A DNA stretch of 34,972 nucleotides from Synechococcus sp. J7-Johnson (GCF_024345795.1 NZ_JAGQBU010000028.1:1-34972); one strand, 5' to 3'; counted from the first letter of the stretch, positions 11,052 to 20,153 are shown. Numbers and translations are program-made. The notes: generated from the sequence alone by a model not told the origin.

Positions 11052-11366
11052 ATGAACGGCAACAACGACGACACTTCTGGCCCTGCTGCCATTCGTCGCC
11101 TGGTGATGGCCGACGCCCTGGCGGCCGGTCAATCGGGATTGCCGTCTCGGCAGGGTCCATCATTGCCGCCAGTGCCCACCACCCTGTCCAGTTCCCACGA
11201 CCGGGGAGAAATCTTCCGCGAGGAGGGCACCAACGTGCTGCGGGTCCCCTTCGGGGTGCGTCAGGCCAAGCTCCAGCGTGGTGTGCGCCCTGAGCGCTGG
11301 GCCACGCTGGTGCTTCCCTTCCAGGCCGCCGGCGGCCCCACCCCCACGCCACCTCAGGCGGCCTGA
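11052..11366 (+). CDS. Small hypothetical protein (104 aa)
   Basis: I do not recognise this protein. It has a polar N-terminus (MNGNNDDTSGPAAIRRLVMADALAAG), a Pro/Ser-rich linker, and a compact conserved-looking block at about 50-90 (DRGEIFREEGTNVLRVPF, then GVRQAKLQRGVRPERWATL). It is followed by a Pro-rich tail. No signal peptide or membrane segment is seen. It lies 140 bp after gcvP, and the AT-rich leader at 10911-10960 could hold its promoter. It is convergent with the next gene. An antisense frame (10924-11352) is possible but looks worse in composition. Confidence 0.5.
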   Translation: MNGNNDDTSGPAAIRRLVMADALAAGQSGLPSRQGPSLPPVPTTLSSSHDRGEIFREEGTNVLRVPFGVRQAKLQRGVRPERWATLVLPFQAAGGPTPTPPQAA

Positions 11367-11406
11367 GCGAGCGGCGTGAGCTGCGTGGGAGTGGACTCGG
11401 CTCGGC

Positions 11407-11667
11407 TCAGGCGGCCCGGGTGAGCCGCCAGTCGACCAGGGCCTTGACATCCGCCAGCGAGCTGGCTGGGGTGCGGAATGGCAGCACCGGCATCGGACTG
11501 CGTTCGGGTCGCACCAACCAGGTGAGATCGGCCTGGGGCATCAGCACAAAGCCGCGGTAACGCACGATCCAGCGCTTCGGTTCCACATCGGGGAGCACCC
11601 GCAGGACAGGAGCGTAGGGATCGTGGGTCGCCATGACCAGATAAGCGATGGTTAAATCGAAATCCAT
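11407..11667 (-). CDS. Small conserved-looking hypothetical protein (about 86 aa)
   Basis: Starting at the internal ATG 11667 gives a compact protein (MDFDLTIAYLVMATHDPYAP, then VLRVLPDVEPKRWIVRYRGF and so on) without signal peptide or membrane segment. The open frame extends to an ATG at 11739 (110 aa), but the extra residues (MMTIHDRSLERQRL...) look less protein-like, so the shorter form is preferred. I recognise no domain. It is convergent with the gene at 11052-11366. An imperfect inverted repeat (GCCTGAGC at 11361-11368 with GCTCAGGC at 11405-11412) between them may end both transcripts, but it has no T-tract. Confidence 0.55.
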   Translation of the reverse strand: MDFDLTIAYLVMATHDPYAPVLRVLPDVEPKRWIVRYRGFVLMPQADLTWLVRPERSPMPVLPFRTPASSLADVKALVDWRLTRAA

Positions 11668-11784
11668 TGCAGTTGCACGCCCGATCAGCGGCAGCATCAG
11701 CCGCTGCCTTTCGAGTGAACGGTCATGAATTGTCATCAATTGCCCTGGCGGCGGCAGCGGCTGCTTCCAGGCTTGGAGGTGCCC

Positions 11785-12336
11785 TCAGAAGCGAGAGCCC
11801 GGTTGCTGCAGAAAGGCCAGTTCCTCGGCGCTGGAGCTGCGCCCGAGAGCTTCGTTGCGGTAGGGGAATCGGCCGAAGCGGGCGATCACATCGCGGTGGC
11901 GGGCGGCGAACGCCGTGGTTTCGGCAGCGCAGAAGCGCTCGAACAGCACCAGCCCCTGCTCCTGGACGGAGAGGTCTTCGCTGTGCATCAGCGGCATCAG
12001 CCAGAACTGGCGCCGACTGCGCTCAGGTTCGGCTTCGATCCAGCCCATGGCGAGAGCCCGCAGGCTCAGCTTCAGGGCCTCGGCATCCCCGGCGAAGGCC
12101 CCGGGCTGCTCGCGCCAGAGCTGTCTCGGCAGCTGATCGAGCAGTAGCACCAGAGCCAGCGCCGAGCTCGGGTCGTTCGCCCACTCCTGAAGCTCTCCGG
12201 CCACGGCTCGTTCGCTGAGCGCCCCGAAGCGCTCGCGCACCTGCTGATCGAAGGCGGGATCCTTGCGGAACCACTGGCCCGGCCCGGTCTCCTCGAACCA
12301 GAAGCGCAGCAAGTCGCGGGCGCTGGCCTCGCTCAT
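11785..12336 (-). CDS. DUF924 family protein
   Basis: 183 aa, the usual length for DUF924 (PF06041), an all-helical TPR-like family of unknown function. Family features are LLRFWFEETGPGQWFRKDPAFDQ (9-31), the core LALVLLLDQLPRQLWRE with the following AFAGD, and LMPLMHSEDLSVQE with FERF. The start overlaps the stop of the pirin gene by four bases (ATGA at 12333-12336), so it is translationally coupled and last in the OYE-pirin-DUF924 unit. No catalytic role is established for the family. Confidence 0.9.
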   Translation of the reverse strand: MSEASARDLLRFWFEETGPGQWFRKDPAFDQQVRERFGALSERAVAGELQEWANDPSSALALVLLLDQLPRQLWREQPGAFAGDAEALKLSLRALAMGWIEAEPERSRRQFWLMPLMHSEDLSVQEQGLVLFERFCAAETTAFAARHRDVIARFGRFPYRNEALGRSSSAEELAFLQQPGSRF

Positions 12337-13058
12337 GCCAGCTCGAACAGCAGCAGATCGGTGCCGGCAGCCGTGGCCGTGAGCTGCCCTGATCCCCCGG
12401 CCAGAAAGCCGAGCCCATCACCGGCACTCAGGGGCTGGGGCCCATCAGGGCCGCTCAGCTCCACCCTGCCATCGACCAGCTGCAGCCAGGCCTGGCGCCC
12501 CGCCGCTATGGGCAGATCAAGGCTGACACCTTCGCTGGGCTGGGCCCGCCACAGCCGCACCGGCCGGTGGATCGCCATGGCGCCCTCCGCCTGCTGGGGA
12601 TCGATCAGCAGGGTCCAGCCTTCGCCGACGGTGAACGTCTTCTGCTCATAGGCCGGTTCGATGCCGCGACTGCTGGGCTCGATCCAGATCTGCAGCAGCC
12701 GGCAGGGGCGGTTGGAGTCGTTGATTTCGCTGTGGACCACTCCGGTGCCCGCGCTCATGCGCTGCACTTCCCCCACCATCAGCACGGCGCCGTTGCCCAT
12801 CGAATCGCGGTGGGTGAGTTCCCCCTCGATCATCACCGTGATGATCTCCATGTCGCTGTGGGGATGCATCCCGAAGCCGCGACCAGGGGCGATGGTGTCC
12901 TCGTTGATCACCCGCAGGGGGCCGTAGCCCATCCAGGCAGGGTCGTAGTGGTGGCCGAAGCTGAAGGTGTGGCGGCTCTCGAGCCAACCGAGCTGGCCAT
13001 GGAAGCGCTCGGCAGACGGCCGCAGCAGGGTGGCGCTGCGAGGGGTGGGGGTGGTCAT
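12333..13058 (-). CDS. Pirin family bicupin protein (YhhW/quercetinase-like)
   Basis: Metal-binding bicupin of the pirin family. Some members have quercetin 2,3-dioxygenase activity and others act as redox-sensing regulators. The N-terminal cupin shows the four expected metal ligands: H65 and H67 in GMHPHSDMEII, and H109 and E111 in VVHSEIN. HTFSFGHHYDPAWMGYGPLRVINEDTI is the typical N-terminus. At 241 aa it fits the shorter YhhW-like subgroup. Its start overlaps the OYE stop by four bases and its own stop overlaps the DUF924 start by four. Coupling to an OYE suggests a detoxification or oxidative-stress role, which is inference. Confidence 0.92.
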   Translation of the reverse strand: MTTPTPRSATLLRPSAERFHGQLGWLESRHTFSFGHHYDPAWMGYGPLRVINEDTIAPGRGFGMHPHSDMEIITVMIEGELTHRDSMGNGAVLMVGEVQRMSAGTGVVHSEINDSNRPCRLLQIWIEPSSRGIEPAYEQKTFTVGEGWTLLIDPQQAEGAMAIHRPVRLWRAQPSEGVSLDLPIAAGRQAWLQLVDGRVELSGPDGPQPLSAGDGLGFLAGGSGQLTATAAGTDLLLFELA

Positions 13059-14119
13059 GGCAGTGCGGGGTAGTCGGTGTAGCCGGCCGGGCCGGGTGTG
13101 TAGAAGGTGGCGGGATCGGGGCTGTTGAGGGCCGCGCTGCGCCGCAGGCGCTCGGGCAGGTCGGGGTTGGCCAGGAAGGCCGTGCCGAAGGCCACCGCGT
13201 CGATGGCGCCAGCTGCGATGGCGGCGTTGGCCTCGCTGGCGCTGTAGCCCATGTTGGCGATCAGGGTGCCGCTGAAGCGCTCGCGGATCGGGCTGAGCAG
13301 ATCCCCCTGCTGCTGGCCGAGCAGATCGCCGCGCATCACATGCAGAAAATCCAGCCCGGTGCCGCCCAGCCGCTCGGCCAGCCAGCTGGAGAGGCCGATC
13401 GGATCGGAATCGGCCATGGCGTTGTAGCTGTTGAGGGGGGAGAGGCGCAGCCCCACCAGATCAACCTCCGTTTGCACCGCATCGATCACCTCGAGCAGCA
13501 GCCGTGCCCGGTTCTCAATCGGTCCGCCGTAGGGCCCTGCGCGGTGGTTACTGCCATCGCGCAGGAATTCATCGAGCAGGTAGCCGTTGGCCCCGTGCAC
13601 TTCCACACCGTCGAAACCGGCGAGGATGGCGTTGCGGGCGGCAATGCGGAAGCCCTCAACGATGGCCGGCAGTTCCTCGTCGGCCAGCTCGCGCGGCACC
13701 ACGTAGGGCTTCTTGCCTTCGGGGGTGTGGATCTCGTCGCCGCTGATGGCGATCGGGCTGGGGGCCATCGGCTGGCGGCCGCCGTTGAGGAGCGGATGGC
13801 AGGCACGGCCGCCGTGCCAGATCTGCAGAACGATCCGTCCACCTGCGTTGTGGACCGCCTCGGTAACCAGCCGCCAGCCGGCCACCTGGGCGGCGGAATA
13901 GATACCGGGCTCACGGATGAACGATGAATGGCCCTCCATCGCCATGGTGGCCTCGGCGATGATCAGCCCGGCTGAGGCGCGCTGGGCGTAGTACTCGGCC
14001 ATCAGCGGCCCGGGCACGTGATCCTCCTCGGCCCGCGAGCGGGTGAGGGGCGCCATCAACACCCGGTTGGGCAGCTCCAGGGGGCCGAGCGGCAAAGGCG
14101 TGAACAGGCTGGCGGTCAT
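13055..14119 (-). CDS. nemA: Alkene reductase, Old Yellow Enzyme family (NemA-like)
   Basis: FMN-dependent NAD(P)H oxidoreductase that reduces activated C=C bonds and nitro compounds. TIM-barrel landmarks are LPNRVLMAPLTRSRA (16-30), VLQIWHGGRACHP, and the substrate-binding pair H175/N178 in VEVHGANGYLLDEFL. FMN-binding C-terminal elements (LIANMGYSASEANAAIAAG, AVAFGTAFLANPDL) follow. 354 aa is the usual length. It is six bases downstream of the rubrerythrin stop and coupled to the pirin gene by a four-base overlap, so it belongs to the minus-strand redox block. The NemA name marks the subfamily; the natural substrate is unknown. Confidence 0.93.
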   Translation of the reverse strand: MTASLFTPLPLGPLELPNRVLMAPLTRSRAEEDHVPGPLMAEYYAQRASAGLIIAEATMAMEGHSSFIREPGIYSAAQVAGWRLVTEAVHNAGGRIVLQIWHGGRACHPLLNGGRQPMAPSPIAISGDEIHTPEGKKPYVVPRELADEELPAIVEGFRIAARNAILAGFDGVEVHGANGYLLDEFLRDGSNHRAGPYGGPIENRARLLLEVIDAVQTEVDLVGLRLSPLNSYNAMADSDPIGLSSWLAERLGGTGLDFLHVMRGDLLGQQQGDLLSPIRERFSGTLIANMGYSASEANAAIAAGAIDAVAFGTAFLANPDLPERLRRSAALNSPDPATFYTPGPAGYTDYPALP

Positions 14120-14125
14120 GGTGGA

Positions 14126-14839
14126 TCAGGCGGCGAGCAGTTCGGGTTCGCGGTAGGGCTCGAAGCTGACTTTGCGAGCGCCGCAGATCGGGCACTCCCA
14201 GTCGTCGGGGATTGCCTCGAAGGGGGTGCCGGCGGCGATGCCGGAATCGGGATCGCCGATGGCGGGGTCGTAGATCATCGAGCAGACCTTGCAGATCCAG
14301 AGGCCGGGCAGCGGTTCGCTGGCCTCGCCGGCCTTGCCCTCACCGGAGAGGGCCTTCAGGGCGATGCCGTAGCGGTCGGCGTGGTGGTTCTCGATCGGGG
14401 TGAGGAAGCCGAAGTTGCTGGCGGCCTTGCGGAAGAGGCCGGCGTGGTCTTTCGATTCTGCGATCTGCCCATTGAATTCGCTCTCGGCGCTGGCGTCATG
14501 GTCGGCGCGGGCGGCTGCGGCGAATTCCGGATACATGGTGGTGTACTCGTAAGTTTCACCCTCGATCGCCAGCTCAAGGCAGCGGGTGAGCACCTTCTGC
14601 TTCTGCTCCTCGCTGAGGGATGCAGGATCCTCCACCACCAGCTCTGGATGGAGCAGGCGGAAGTGGGCGAAGGCGTGCTCGGTTTCCTGGGCGGCGGTGT
14701 CGCGGAAGAGCTTGGCCAGCTCGGGGTTGCCGAGCTTTCTGGCCACATCGGCGAAGAAGAGGTATTTGCGGTTGGCCATGCTCTCGCCACCGAAGGCGGC
14801 TTCGAGATTGGCAGTGGTGGCGGGGTTGGAGAGATCCAT
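14126..14839 (-). CDS. Rubrerythrin
   Basis: Di-iron peroxidase that reduces hydrogen peroxide with electrons through a rubredoxin centre. The N-terminal ferritin-like domain (about 1-165) shows carboxylate/histidine ligand clusters [10 protein letters not shown] (17-26), QETEHAFAH and [14 protein letters not shown], typical of the family. The C-terminal rubredoxin domain has two Cys pairs, ICKVC and CPICG, about 30 residues apart. 237 aa is a little longer than clostridial rubrerythrins. It sits between flv1 and the OYE gene, all on the minus strand; the 73-bp gap after flv1 could hold a promoter (GGTATCCTG at about 14873-14881 on the minus strand). It probably serves peroxide defence around O2-reducing flavodiiron proteins. 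Confidence 0.94.
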   Translation of the reverse strand: MDLSNPATTANLEAAFGGESMANRKYLFFADVARKLGNPELAKLFRDTAAQETEHAFAHFRLLHPELVVEDPASLSEEQKQKVLTRCLELAIEGETYEYTTMYPEFAAAARADHDASAESEFNGQIAESKDHAGLFRKAASNFGFLTPIENHHADRYGIALKALSGEGKAGEASEPLPGLWICKVCSMIYDPAIGDPDSGIAAGTPFEAIPDDWECPICGARKVSFEPYREPELLAA

Positions 14840-14912
14840 GGGCGAAGAGGGCTGAATGCGCCTGATTTGCCACAGGATACCACTATGTCGGAGTGAGTAT
14901 GAGTTAGCCGAC

Positions 14913-16760
14913 TCAGTAGTTGGCTCCGCTGCGCCGCTTGTGCACCGCCGTGGTGCCCGCAGGATCCAGCAGGGCGCCGTGGCTCACTTCGGCATAGATC
15001 AGCCAGTGATCCCCGCATTCCATCCGCTGGCTCACCCGGGCCTCCAGCCAGGCCAGGGCCTCAGGCAGCACCGGTTGCCCCCCCGGGCTGCTCTCCAGTT
15101 CCAGGCCGGCCAGGCGATCGGCTCCGGGGGGGAAGGGTTGCAGGAACTGCTTCATTGGGCCGCTCTCCCGGCCAGCGGCCAGCACGTTGAGGGCGAAGCC
15201 ATCGCCCACATGCAGCAGCGCCTCGACGGCGCGGTCCTTGGCCACGGCCACGGTCAGACCCGGCGGACTGAAGCTGGCCTGGCTGACCCAGCTGGCCACC
15301 ATCGCTCCTGCCAGGGCCTCCTCCCCCTCCCCCTTGCGGGTGGTGAGGACGCAGAGGGAACCCACCACCCGCCCGAGGGCCAGCACGGCCGGGTTGCTGC
15401 GGCTTTCGCTCAGGCCACCGCCTGCCACCCGCTTCTGGCGTTTGTGCTGTTGCTGCAGGTCCCGCCCCAGGGCCGTGCCGGTTTCCTCCAGCCGTTTGAG
15501 GGTGGCGCCATCGGGGCTGAACTTCACCCGTATCGGCTCGAAGGCGAAGCGGAAGCCGCCGTCGCGCAGCTTGCTCTCGAGCAGGTCGATCGCTTCCCCA
15601 CTCCAGCCGAAGCTGCCGAACACGCCCACCGGTTTGTCCCGGTCGCCCTCTGCCAGCAGGGTGCCCAGGGCGGAGACGATCGGCGTGGGGGCATGGCCCC
15701 CGAGGGTGGGGGAGCCGATCATCAACGCGTCGCAGCCGCGGATGGTCTGCAGGAGTTGCTCCGGCGGCGCGAATTCACAGTTCAAGCTCTCGACCCTGAC
15801 CCCCGTGCGCGCCACTCCCTGGGCAAGGGCATCGGCGATGGCGGCGGTGTTGCCGTAGGCGCTGGCATAGAGAAGGGCCACCGACAGCTGCGCCTTCTCC
15901 TGGCTCTCGCCCCAGCGGCGGTAATCGGCCAGCAGGCTGCGCCAGCTTTCGCTGATCGCCGGGCCATGGCCCGGCGCGATCGTGCGGATAGGCAGCTCAT
16001 CGAGGCGGTCGACCACCGTTTCCACCTGGCGCGCCATCGGCGCCATCAGGCAGTCGTAGAAGTAACGGCGATCCTCCTCGGTGCTGTCACGGTTGGCCTC
16101 GGCCCAGCTCTCGCTGCAGAGGTGGGCAGCGAAGAACTTGCCGCTCATCAGCAGGCCGGTGCTTTCCTCAAAAGCCACCAGGGCACTGGGCCAACGGGGT
16201 GTGGGTGTGGGGATCAGGGTGAGGTGGTAACCGGCCGCCAGCTCCCGGCTCGCCTCCTGCTTCACCACGTCGATCGGGGGCAGGGGCGGCAGGGGTGGCT
16301 CCGGCTCCGCCCTTGCGGCCGCGGGCCGGCGCTGGCTCCAGAGTTCCTCCAGAAGCCGGGCACCGGCGTTGGAGGCCACCAGCATCAGAGCCGGCCAGCG
16401 CAACGCCAGCTGGTGCAGCAGTGCCACCCGGTTGGGGTTGAGGTGGCCCACCACCACCTTCAGGGCCGCCTCGCTGGGCACCAGCTCCGCGAGCTGATCC
16501 AGAAAGGGTTGCGCGAACGAGGCCCCAGGTGGATGGATCAGTACCGGTGGCACCGGCTGGCCGGCGCTGGTGACGCCGGCCGTGAACAGAAAGGCGTTGG
16601 CGGTGGTGCCGCGCTCGAGGCCGTACTCAACCTCGAAGCGCAGGCGCTTGGGGCTGAGGCCCCTCAGGCAGAGCAGGTCGGCCTCGATCGGCAGCACGAT
16701 CACACGCCGGTCGGTGCCCGCGGCAGCGGCGGTGGGTGCGGCGGCAGAGGAGGAGGCCAT
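14913..16760 (-). CDS. flv1: Flavodiiron protein Flv1 (partner of Flv3 in O2 photoreduction)
   Basis: Cyanobacterial class-C flavodiiron protein with a metallo-beta-lactamase-like domain (about 20-285), a flavodoxin domain ([21 protein letters not shown]) and a C-terminal flavin reductase domain ([18 protein letters not shown], then [16 protein letters not shown]). The canonical HxExDH motif is degenerate here: the corresponding segment reads GHLNPNR (105-111). Loss of the canonical di-iron ligands is the established mark of Flv1-type versus Flv3-type chains. The start codon overlaps the flv3 stop by one base (TGATG at 16758-16762), so translation is coupled. The pair accepts electrons downstream of photosystem I and reduces O2 to water. 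At 615 aa it is slightly long. Confidence 0.93.
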   Translation of the reverse strand: MASSSAAAPTAAAAGTDRRVIVLPIEADLLCLRGLSPKRLRFEVEYGLERGTTANAFLFTAGVTSAGQPVPPVLIHPPGASFAQPFLDQLAELVPSEAALKVVVGHLNPNRVALLHQLALRWPALMLVASNAGARLLEELWSQRRPAAARAEPEPPLPPLPPIDVVKQEASRELAAGYHLTLIPTPTPRWPSALVAFEESTGLLMSGKFFAAHLCSESWAEANRDSTEEDRRYFYDCLMAPMARQVETVVDRLDELPIRTIAPGHGPAISESWRSLLADYRRWGESQEKAQLSVALLYASAYGNTAAIADALAQGVARTGVRVESLNCEFAPPEQLLQTIRGCDALMIGSPTLGGHAPTPIVSALGTLLAEGDRDKPVGVFGSFGWSGEAIDLLESKLRDGGFRFAFEPIRVKFSPDGATLKRLEETGTALGRDLQQQHKRQKRVAGGGLSESRSNPAVLALGRVVGSLCVLTTRKGEGEEALAGAMVASWVSQASFSPPGLTVAVAKDRAVEALLHVGDGFALNVLAAGRESGPMKQFLQPFPPGADRLAGLELESSPGGQPVLPEALAWLEARVSQRMECGDHWLIYAEVSHGALLDPAGTTAVHKRRSGANY

Positions 16761-18499
16761 CAGTAGTGGTTGCCCACCTTGCGGTGGTGCACGGCGGTGG
16801 TGGCTTCACTGTCGGCCACGGTGCCCTCCTCCACCTCGGCGTAGATGATCCAGTGGTCGGGGCCCTCCATGCGCTGGGCCACCCGGCAGCCCAGGTAGGC
16901 CAGGGCATTGCCCAGCACGGGACCGCCCGCTGAGACCCCATCGAGGGTGGAGACCCCAGCGAAACGATCGGCCCCGGGCGGGAAGCGCCTGAGGAAATGG
17001 CGCAGCAGCTCCTGGTGGTTGTCGTCCCGCAGGATGTTGAGCACGAAGCGGTCGCCCACCTGCATCAGGGCCTCGATCGCCCGGTCCTTGGCCACGGCGA
17101 TCGAGAGGCCGGGAGGATCGAAACTGGCCTGACTCACCCAGCTGGCCACCATGGCGCTGCTGCGTTCCCCCTGGCGGGCGGTCACGATGTAGAGGCCCCC
17201 GCTGAGGCGTCCGAGGGCCTTGTCGAGGTCGCCATCAAGAGACTTCATCGCCGCGATCGTGCGGGCGCGGGTGAGCAGCTGGCCCAGGTCGGTGCCGGCT
17301 TCTTCGCAGCGCTGGTAGTCGTTGCCGTCAGGCACCTGGCGGATGCGCAGGGGCTCGAAGGCCTCCTTCTGGCCCACGCTGCGCAGCTGGGCTGCAACGC
17401 TGTCGATCGGCTGGTCATTGCCGCCGTAGGCGTCGTAGGCCGCCACCCACTGCTTGGGTTTGAGGGCGGCCAGCAGGGTGCCGATCGATTGCTGCAGCTC
17501 CGGGTCGGGATTGGCGGGCCAGGTGGGCACCACCACGGCGCTGGCGTCCCCCACCAGGGCGGCCAGTTCCTGAGCATCAGTGGCGCGCAGATCCACCAGC
17601 TGCACCTGGGCCTCGGCCTTGCCGATGCCGCGGGCGATCGCCTGGCTGAGGCGGTCGCAGAAGCCGTACTGGCTCACGTAACAGACGGCGGCATAGGTCT
17701 CGCCGGCACTGCGCTGGCTGCTCCAGTCGCGGTAGTCGCCGATCCAGAGGCCCAGGTGATCGCGCAGGAGAGGCCCGTGGCCGGTGGCGATCATCCGGAT
17801 CGGTGGCAGGGAATCCATGCGCTTGAGGGCCTGCAGCACGCTGCGGGCGTTGGGGCCCATCAGACAGTCGTAATAGAAGCGGAAATCGGGGGCGATGGCG
17901 CCGGGATCCACGTCGTAGATGTCGTCGCCGCAGTAATGCAGACCGAAGGCATCGCAGGTGTAAAGGATGCCGGTGCCATGATCGAAGGAGAAGATCGTGT
18001 CGGGCCAGTGCAGGTTGGGCGCGCTCAGGAACTCGAAGCGGTGCTGCACCCCGCTGGTGGGATTCACGCCTAGGTCGAGCTCTTCGCCACTTTTCACGGC
18101 CCGGCTGCGGAAGGGCCTGTGCACCTGGTCGGCCAGGAACTGGATCGCCACCTTGGAGGCCACGATCTCGATCTCGGGATTGCGCTCCAGCAAGTGACCG
18201 ATCAGGCCGCTGTGGTCGGGCTCGGTATGGGACACGATCAGGTGATCGATCGCCAGCGGATCGATCTGCTCCTCGAGCAGCGGCAGCCAGGTGGCTTCGA
18301 ATTTGAGGTGGCTGGTGTCGATCAGGGCGGTGCGCTCACCCCGCACCAGGAAGGAGTTGTAGGTGGTGCCATTGCGCAGGCCGAACTCGATGTCGAAGCG
18401 GCTGCGGTCCCAGTCGAGCGAGCGGATGGTGGTGGTGTCGGGCCCGATCGCGGCGCACTGGAGCGAGAGGCGAGGGGGTGCAGCGGTGGCGACAGTCAT
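16760..18499 (-). CDS. flv3: Flavodiiron protein Flv3
   Basis: Class-C flavodiiron protein with intact di-iron ligands, HTEPDH (91-96) in LIVSHTEPDHSG, and the later FGLHYC and ATGHGPLL segments. Flavodoxin (AVCYVSQYGFCDRLSQAI) and flavin reductase ([30 protein letters not shown]) domains follow. The N-terminus (IRSLDWDRSRFDIEFGLRNG) and C-terminus (TTAVHHRKVGNHY) match Synechocystis Flv3 closely. I chose the ATG at 18499 (579 aa) over 18592 because homology to Flv3 starts about 10 residues later and the upstream 31 residues are unconserved. It is first gene of the flv3-flv1 unit and divergent from sbtA. Confidence 0.95.
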   Translation of the reverse strand: MTVATAAPPRLSLQCAAIGPDTTTIRSLDWDRSRFDIEFGLRNGTTYNSFLVRGERTALIDTSHLKFEATWLPLLEEQIDPLAIDHLIVSHTEPDHSGLIGHLLERNPEIEIVASKVAIQFLADQVHRPFRSRAVKSGEELDLGVNPTSGVQHRFEFLSAPNLHWPDTIFSFDHGTGILYTCDAFGLHYCGDDIYDVDPGAIAPDFRFYYDCLMGPNARSVLQALKRMDSLPPIRMIATGHGPLLRDHLGLWIGDYRDWSSQRSAGETYAAVCYVSQYGFCDRLSQAIARGIGKAEAQVQLVDLRATDAQELAALVGDASAVVVPTWPANPDPELQQSIGTLLAALKPKQWVAAYDAYGGNDQPIDSVAAQLRSVGQKEAFEPLRIRQVPDGNDYQRCEEAGTDLGQLLTRARTIAAMKSLDGDLDKALGRLSGGLYIVTARQGERSSAMVASWVSQASFDPPGLSIAVAKDRAIEALMQVGDRFVLNILRDDNHQELLRHFLRRFPPGADRFAGVSTLDGVSAGGPVLGNALAYLGCRVAQRMEGPDHWIIYAEVEEGTVADSEATTAVHHRKVGNHY

Positions 18500-18804
18500 C
18501 GACGGCGTCTGCGAAGGCGACGACTCTAGAAACGCCGTTGGGATTTCCCTGGCTCCAGAGCTGCCCAGGAGGCGCCGGATCGATTCGGCCATCTGATGGC
18601 AGCCATAGGCGCGGCTGTCGTGGCCTCAGGGCTCCATGGCCGGCGGTGGAGGCTGCGCTGGGCGATGAAAACCGCTTCACCCCCCAGTGCGTAGGCCTAC
18701 GAGTGAAGAACCATATCGGCCGGGTCCAGGCCTGCCCAAAGCATTACCCGCTGACTCCTAAGGTCTCCTGGATTTGGTGTGCCAACACAACAAGAGGATT
18801 CGAC
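18500..18804. promoter_or_regulatory. Divergent flv3/sbtA intergenic region with a perfect palindrome
   Basis: About 305 bp separate the preferred starts of flv3 (minus) and sbtA (plus). It contains a perfect 12-bp palindrome, CGTAGGCCTACG, at 18690-18701, and an outer inverted pair, CTTCAC (18675-18680) and GTGAAG (18703-18708). These are candidate operators for a regulator shared by low-CO2 and O2-photoreduction genes. They do not obviously match known CcmR/CmpR sites. No convincing -35/-10 pair was found. Confidence 0.35.
18793..18798 (+). promoter_or_regulatory. Ribosome binding site deciding the TTG start of sbtA
   Basis: AGAGGA lies six bases before TTG at 18805. No ATG or GTG in the frame has a comparable site, and the SbtA membrane domain starts a few residues after this TTG. 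Confidence 0.75.
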
Positions 18805-19803
18805 TTGTCCGATTTCATCACACTGTTTCTTGAGCAGGTTCAGTCTCCAACGCTGGGCTTCCTGATCGGCGGCATCATCGTTGCTGCATTAGGCAGCGAA
18901 CTGGCCATTCCAGATTCGATCTACAAGTTCATCAGCTTCTTCCTGCTGATGAAGATCGGCTTGACTGGCGGTATCGCCATTCGCAATTCCAATCCCACCG
19001 AGATCTTCCTGCCGGCGCTCGCGGCTGTGGGGATTGGCATCGCGATCGTGTACATCGGTCGTTACACCCTGGGGAAACTGCCAGGCATCAGCGTGCCTGA
19101 CGCCGTGGCCACCGGTGGTCTGTTCGGCGCAGTCAGTGGCTCAACTCTCGCGGCCGTTCTGCCGCAGTTGGATTCCGCCAAGATCCCCTATGAGGCCTGG
19201 ACGGCGGCCCTCTATCCCTTCATGGACATCCCGGCGCTGGTGACGGCGATCGTGGTGGCCAGTATTTACCTCAGCAAGAAGACCGGCAACGCTTCCGAGA
19301 AGGTCGAGGTATGGCCGATCATCAAGGAAAGCGTGCAGAGCTCGGCCGTCACGTCGCTGCTTCTGGGCGTGGCCCTTGGCATTCTCACCAAGCCGGAGCC
19401 CGTCTACGAGAGCTTCTTCAATCCTCTGTTCCGCGGCTTCCTCGCGGTTCTGATGATCATCATGGGGATGGAGGCCGCCCAGCGCATGAATGAGCTGCGC
19501 AAGGTTGCCCAGTGGTTTGCCATCTATGCCTTCATTGCACCCATCGTGCATGGTTTTCTTGCCTTTGGCGTTGGCCTGATCATTCACAAGATCACGGGCT
19601 TCAGCATCGGTGGCGCTGTTGTGTTGGCGGTGATCGCCGCGTCAAGCTCTGATATCTCGGGCCCGCCAACGCTTCGCGCTGGCATTCCTTCGGCTAATCC
19701 ATCAGCCTACATCGGCGCATCCACGGCCATCGGCACGCCAGTGGCGATCGCTATCTGCATCCCGCTGTTCATTGGGATTGCCGAGATGATGCTCGGTCGT
19801 TAG
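18805..19803 (+). CDS. sbtA: Sodium-dependent bicarbonate transporter SbtA
   Basis: High-affinity Na+/HCO3- symporter of the cyanobacterial CO2-concentrating mechanism, in the plasma membrane. The TTG start at 18805 with a good ribosome binding site gives 332 aa (LSDFITLFLEQVQSPTLGFL...); the open frame runs on upstream to 18478, but that part is not SbtA-like and overlaps flv3. About ten hydrophobic segments are visible in two halves (for example FLIGGIIVAALGS, and FIAPIVHGFLAFGVGLII). The conserved core includes GGLFGAVSGSTLAAVLP, MDIPALVTAIVVAS and AASSSDISGPPTLRAGIPSA. It is followed by sbtB 35 bp downstream, so they form an operon ended by the terminator at 20197-20230. Confidence 0.96.
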   Translation: MSDFITLFLEQVQSPTLGFLIGGIIVAALGSELAIPDSIYKFISFFLLMKIGLTGGIAIRNSNPTEIFLPALAAVGIGIAIVYIGRYTLGKLPGISVPDAVATGGLFGAVSGSTLAAVLPQLDSAKIPYEAWTAALYPFMDIPALVTAIVVASIYLSKKTGNASEKVEVWPIIKESVQSSAVTSLLLGVALGILTKPEPVYESFFNPLFRGFLAVLMIIMGMEAAQRMNELRKVAQWFAIYAFIAPIVHGFLAFGVGLIIHKITGFSIGGAVVLAVIAASSSDISGPPTLRAGIPSANPSAYIGASTAIGTPVAIAICIPLFIGIAEMMLGR

Positions 19804-19838
19804 AATTCTAAACCCACAACCGATTGGAGGCTAAGCCC

Positions 19839-20153
19839 ATGAGTCAACAAGTTTGGAAGCTGGTGATCGTTGGAGAGGAAATTCTCTCCAAAAAACTCAT
19901 CAAGCTGATCAAGGCGGCAGGTGCAACCGGCTACACCGTGAATGCAGCCGGTGGTGAAGGAAGCCGCAATGTGCGCTCCACTGGAGAGCCAAGCGTGTCG
20001 CACACCCTCTCGAATGTGAAAATCGAGGTGCTCACCGGCACCCGCGAGCTGGCCGACAAGATCACCAGCGATATAGCGGCCAAGTTTTACTCGGACTACT
20101 CGATCATCACGTATATCTACCAGGTGGAAGCCCTGCGCGATCACAAGTTCTGA
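19839..20153 (+). CDS. sbtB: PII-like signalling protein SbtB, regulator of SbtA
   Basis: Small trimeric PII-like protein that binds adenine nucleotides, including cAMP, and controls SbtA by binding it. It is 104 aa, with the ferredoxin-like PII fold ([20 protein letters not shown]), a T-loop-like segment at about 37-52 ([16 protein letters not shown]) and the core strand VKIEVLTG. The ATG at 19839 has TTGGAGG (19825-19831) as ribosome binding site; a TTG at 19824 is less likely. It ends in [10 protein letters not shown], without the CGPxGC-type C-terminal extension known from Synechocystis SbtB, so a thiol-based C-terminal switch is not expected here. Confidence 0.95.
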   Translation: MSQQVWKLVIVGEEILSKKLIKLIKAAGATGYTVNAAGGEGSRNVRSTGEPSVSHTLSNVKIEVLTGTRELADKITSDIAAKFYSDYSIITYIYQVEALRDHKF

